From positions 1 through 64,000 of the forward strand of contig NZ_JAGPNL010000012.1 of assembly GCF_018069565.1 (NCBI RefSeq): a stretch of DNA of 64,000 bases, given 5' to 3'. Of this stretch, positions 61,180-64,000 are shown piece by piece. The stretch's first letter is position 1. Every line of letters begins with the position of its first letter. The notes below the pieces were generated by a model that did no database searches, was not told where the DNA came from, and saw nothing but the letters and a program-made list of their open reading frames with translations. The stretch is from Streptomyces tagetis. Lineage in GTDB: Bacteria; Actinomycetota; Actinomycetes; Streptomycetales; Streptomycetaceae. Position numbers and translations under genes: made by a program.

Positions 61180-62261
61180 CGGCCCGAACCTCCCGTCACG
61201 AATTCCGTCAGCTCCGCCTGGGCGGAGGCGAGTTCCTCCACCAGTACCTCCACCAGCCGGCCCGCGGGCAGGTCCCGGGCCATGCGGTGGCCCTGTCCGG
61301 ACCACAGGGCCATGCCCTGCGCGTCGCCCGCCTTCGCCGCCGCCTTGCGCAGCGGGGCGGTGAGGTGGTGGACCTCGGGGTAGGCGGCGGGGGCGTAGGG
61401 GCCGTGCTCGCGCACGAAGCGGTTGACCAGGCCCCGGGCGGGACGGCCGGAGAAGGCGCGGGTCAGCTCGGTGCGGACGTAGAGCGGGTCGGTCAGCGCG
61501 GCCTTGTGCAGGGGGTGGGCGCCGGACTCGGGGGTGGCGAGGAAGGCGGTGCCGAGCTGGGCCGCGCTCGCGCCCGCGGCGAGGACGGCGGCGATCTGGG
61601 CGCCCCGCATGAGTCCCCCGGCGGCGACGACGGGCAGGGCGACCGCCTCCCGGACCTGCGCGACCAGCGAGAGCAGCCCGGTCCCGGCGCCGCCGGTCTC
61701 CGGGTTGTCCCGGTGGGTGCCCTGGTGGCCGCCGGCCTCGGCGCCCTGGGCGATCACCGCGTCGGCGCCGGCCTCCTCCACGGCCCGCGCCTCGTCGGCG
61801 GTGGTCGCCGAGACCAGGGTGACGGTGCCGGCCCGGCGCAGCGCGTCGAGGACCTCGGGGGCGGGCACGCCGAAGTGGAAGGAGACGACGGCGACGGGAT
61901 CGTCGAGGAGCACGGCGAGCTTGGCGTCGTAGTTGTCGTCGCGGCCGTTGTCGGGGTCGCCCAGCTCGGTCTCGTACCAGGCGGCCTCACCGGCGAGCTG
62001 GTCGGCGTAGACGCCGACGGCGGCGGGGTCGGCGGTCTCCGGCTGCGGCATGAAGAGGTTGACGCCGAAGGGACGGCCGGTCAGCCCGCGGAGCTGTTTG
62101 ATCTCCTGGTACATGCCGTCCGCGGTCTTGTACCCGGCCGCGAGGAAGCCCAGTCCGCCCGCCTCGCAGACCGCGCCGGCGAGCTGCGGCAGCGAGACGC
62201 CGCCGGCCATGGGCGCCTGCACGATCGGGTAAGGGGTGAGACCGGTCAGCGCGGAGGACAT
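61176..62261 (-). CDS. Nitronate monooxygenase
   Basis: A 361-residue FMN-dependent TIM-barrel enzyme oxidising nitronates. QAPMAGGVSLPQLAGAVCEA, AQGAEAGGHQGTHRD and LPVVAAGGLMRGAQIAAVLA are the family motifs. It is the first gene of a two-gene unit with rsmE. The 95-bp gap to dnaJ2 holds no clear promoter. Confidence 0.92.
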   Translation of the reverse strand: MSSALTGLTPYPIVQAPMAGGVSLPQLAGAVCEAGGLGFLAAGYKTADGMYQEIKQLRGLTGRPFGVNLFMPQPETADPAAVGVYADQLAGEAAWYETELGDPDNGRDDNYDAKLAVLLDDPVAVVSFHFGVPAPEVLDALRRAGTVTLVSATTADEARAVEEAGADAVIAQGAEAGGHQGTHRDNPETGGAGTGLLSLVAQVREAVALPVVAAGGLMRGAQIAAVLAAGASAAQLGTAFLATPESGAHPLHKAALTDPLYVRTELTRAFSGRPARGLVNRFVREHGPYAPAAYPEVHHLTAPLRKAAAKAGDAQGMALWSGQGHRMARDLPAGRLVEVLVEELASAQAELTEFVTGGSGR

Positions 62262-62356
62262 GACGGCATGGTGTCACGTCCTCCCCGCCGGTTCGCAGCC
62301 ACCCTTCCGTCGGCATATGCCGTGGTCATCCACGGGGCGGAGCGGCGCGGCCCGGG

Positions 62357-63496
62357 TCAGCGGCCGTTGAAGGCGTCCTTGAGCCGGGAGAAGAGTCCCT
62401 GCTGGCCGGGCTGGAACTGGCCCTGCGGCCGTTCCTCCCCGCGCAGCTTCGACAACTCCCGCAGCAGGCGCTCCTGTTCGGGGTCGAGCTTGGTGGGGGT
62501 GGTCACCTCGACGTGGACGATGAGGTCGCCCCGGCCGCCGCCGCGCAGGTGCGTGACGCCGCGGCCGTGCAGCGGGATCGACTGGCCGGACTGGGTGCCG
62601 GGCCGGATGTCGACCTCCTCCAGGCCGTCCAGGGTCTCCAGCGGCACCTTGGTGCCGAGGGCCGCCGCCGTCATCGGGATGGTGACCGTGCAGTGCAGGT
62701 CGTCGCCGCGCCGCTGGAAGGTCTGGTGCGGCAGCTCGTGGATCTCGACGTACAGGTCGCCGGCCGGGCCGCCGCCGGGGCCGACCTCGCCCTCGCCGGC
62801 GAGCTGGATGCGGGTGCCGTTGTCCACACCGGCCGGGATCTTCACCGTCAGGGTGCGGCGGGAGCGGATGCGGCCGTCGCCCGCGCACTCGGGGCACGGG
62901 GTGGGGACCACGGTGCCGAACCCCTGGCACTGCGGGCAGGGCCGCGAGGTCATGACCTGGCCCAGGAAGGACCGGGTGACCTGGGAGACCTCGCCCCGCC
63001 CGCGGCACATGTCGCAGGTCTGCGCGGAGGTGCCGGGCGCCGCGCCCTCACCGTTGCAGGTGTTGCAGACGACGGCCGTGTCGACCTGGATGTCCTTGGT
63101 CGTGCCGAAGGCCGCCTCGTCCAGCTCGACCTCGATACGGATCATGGCGTCCTGGCCGCGGCGGGTGCGCGAGCGCGGACCGCGCTGCGACGCCGTGCCG
63201 AAGAAGGCGTCCATGATGTCCGAGAAGTTCCCGAAGCCGCCCGCGCCGAAGCCGCCCGCGCCACCGGCGCCGCCGGCCTGCGAGAGGGGGTCGCCGCCGA
63301 GGTCGTAGACCTGCTTCTTCTGCGGGTCCGACAACACCTCGTAGGCGGCGTTGATCTCCTTGAAACGCTCCTGCGTCTTCGGATCGGGGTTGACGTCCGG
63401 GTGCAGCTCGCGCGCGAGCCGGCGGAACGCCTTCTTGATCTCGTCCTGGGACGCGTCGCGTCGCACGCCGAGTACGGCGTAGTAGTCCGTGGCCAC
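62357..63496 (-). CDS. dnaJ2: Chaperone protein DnaJ (second copy)
   Basis: A 379-residue DnaJ co-chaperone. The J domain has HPD (ARELHPDVNPDPKTQ), followed by a Gly/Phe linker (GGAGGAGGFGAGGFGNFS), four CxxCxGxG-type zinc motifs (CNTCNGEG, CDMCRGRG, CPQCQGFG, CPECAGDG) and the C-terminal substrate domain. The start GTG directly follows the hrcA stop, so the hrcA-dnaJ2 operon is standard for the second Streptomyces DnaJ. Confidence 0.96.
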   Translation of the reverse strand: MATDYYAVLGVRRDASQDEIKKAFRRLARELHPDVNPDPKTQERFKEINAAYEVLSDPQKKQVYDLGGDPLSQAGGAGGAGGFGAGGFGNFSDIMDAFFGTASQRGPRSRTRRGQDAMIRIEVELDEAAFGTTKDIQVDTAVVCNTCNGEGAAPGTSAQTCDMCRGRGEVSQVTRSFLGQVMTSRPCPQCQGFGTVVPTPCPECAGDGRIRSRRTLTVKIPAGVDNGTRIQLAGEGEVGPGGGPAGDLYVEIHELPHQTFQRRGDDLHCTVTIPMTAAALGTKVPLETLDGLEEVDIRPGTQSGQSIPLHGRGVTHLRGGGRGDLIVHVEVTTPTKLDPEQERLLRELSKLRGEERPQGQFQPGQQGLFSRLKDAFNGR

Positions 63497-64000
63497 CTAA
63501 GACTCCGCCAGGATCTGTCCGACGTACCGTGCCACTGCGCGTACCGCTCCCATCGTTCCCGGGTAGTCCATGCGGGTCGGACCGACCACGCCGAGCTTGG
63601 CAACCGCCTCGCCGCCCGAACCGTAGCCCACCGACACGACGGACGTGGAGTTGAGTCCTTCGTGGGCGTTCTCGTGACCGATGCGCACGGTGACGCCCGG
63701 TTCCTGCGCCTCGCCGAGCAGCTTGAGGAGCACGACCTGCTCCTCCAGCGCCTCCAGGACGGGCCGGATCACCAGGGGGAAATCGTGCCCGAAGCGGGTC
63801 AGATTGGCGGTCCCGCCGATCATGAGCCGCTCCTCGTTCTCCTCGACCAGCGTCTCCAGGAGAGTGGAGAGCACGGTGGAGACCGTACCGCGGTCCTCGG
63901 CCTCGAACGCCTCGGGCAGATCCTCGACCAGGCTCGGCACGTCCGTGAACCGGCGGCCCGCGACCCGGCTGTTGAGCCGCGCCCGCAGATCGGCGAGGGA
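63497..64000 (-). CDS. hrcA: Heat-inducible repressor HrcA, C-terminal part (runs off the right edge)
   Basis: About 167 residues of the C-terminal ligand/dimerisation domain are visible, ending VRAVARYVGQILAES. SSVVSVGYGSGG-like and VVGPTRMDYPGTMGAVRAVA segments match HrcA. It ends one base before the dnaJ2 start. The DNA-binding domain and CIRCE operator would lie outside the window. Confidence 0.94.
   Translation of the reverse strand, partial: SLADLRARLNSRVAGRRFTDVPSLVEDLPEAFEAEDRGTVSTVLSTLLETLVEENEERLMIGGTANLTRFGHDFPLVIRPVLEALEEQVVLLKLLGEAQEPGVTVRIGHENAHEGLNSTSVVSVGYGSGGEAVAKLGVVGPTRMDYPGTMGAVRAVARYVGQILAES

Overview
The window comes from a Streptomyces (or very closely related) chromosome. 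GC is very high, third codon positions are almost always G or C, GTG starts and ATGA/GTGA gene overlaps are common. The gene order also follows the conserved Streptomyces core: chitinase, glyS, znuACB-zur, uppS, recO, leuA, phoH-ybeY-corC, era, rnz, HIT, tricorn protease, rsmE, dnaJ2, hrcA. There are about 50 genes, no rRNA, and no tRNA or CRISPR that I could see.

Layout. 1-2.7 kb: the start of an unidentified gene, a histone-H1-tailed membrane protein, and a TetR regulator behind an aldo/keto reductase. 2.8-9 kb: a GH18 chitinase with two DasR-type (dre) sites, glycyl-tRNA synthetase, and a zinc uptake operon followed by its Zur regulator. 9-12.3 kb: uppS, recO and a WhiJ/Scr1-type locus (two small proteins, an XRE-DUF5753 regulator and a DUF397 protein with a duplicated motif). 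12.3-13.2 kb: a gene-free, roughly 0.9 kb imperfect inverted repeat. 13.2-20 kb: a six-gene minus-strand operon of actinobacterial families known only by locus number (SCO2521 to SCO2525 families plus a membrane protein). It includes a ParA-like ATPase with a degenerate P-loop and a small-molecule methyltransferase. 20-25.2 kb: an acetyltransferase, a zinc-ribbon TerB-like protein, leuA with a leucine-rich leader peptide and attenuator, and an M4 protease paired with an emfourin-type inhibitor. 25.2-31.7 kb: a GH1 beta-glucosidase, a 36-bp tandem array, phoH-ybeY-corC-yjbR, a 'cytidine deaminase' without metal ligands, and an SDR.

31.7-46.4 kb is an accessory island between the cytidine-deaminase-like/SDR genes and era. 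One end holds IS3, IS5 and IS1380 fragments and a frameshifted XRE regulator. Next come an Imm1-family immunity gene and a 2,663-residue secreted RHS polymorphic toxin: RHS repeats, a ricin-B lectin, an RHS core, an Ala/Lys linker, a HINT autoprotease, and a C-terminal SCP1.201/DddA-like cytosine deaminase. A divergent 1,055-residue FG-GAP surface protein closes the island.

46.4-64 kb: era, a PfkB kinase with a long disordered N-terminus, a glucarate catabolic pair, an MFS transporter, an adenine/adenosine deaminase, rnz, a HIT protein, a tricorn protease, a proline-rich lipoprotein, an array of 15-bp palindromes repeated every 26 bp, rsmE, a nitronate monooxygenase, dnaJ2 and the 3' end of hrcA.

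The most notable systems are the deaminase polymorphic toxin with its immunity gene, and the uncharacterised variant-P-loop/methyltransferase operon. All functional statements come from motifs and gene context; no database search was run.
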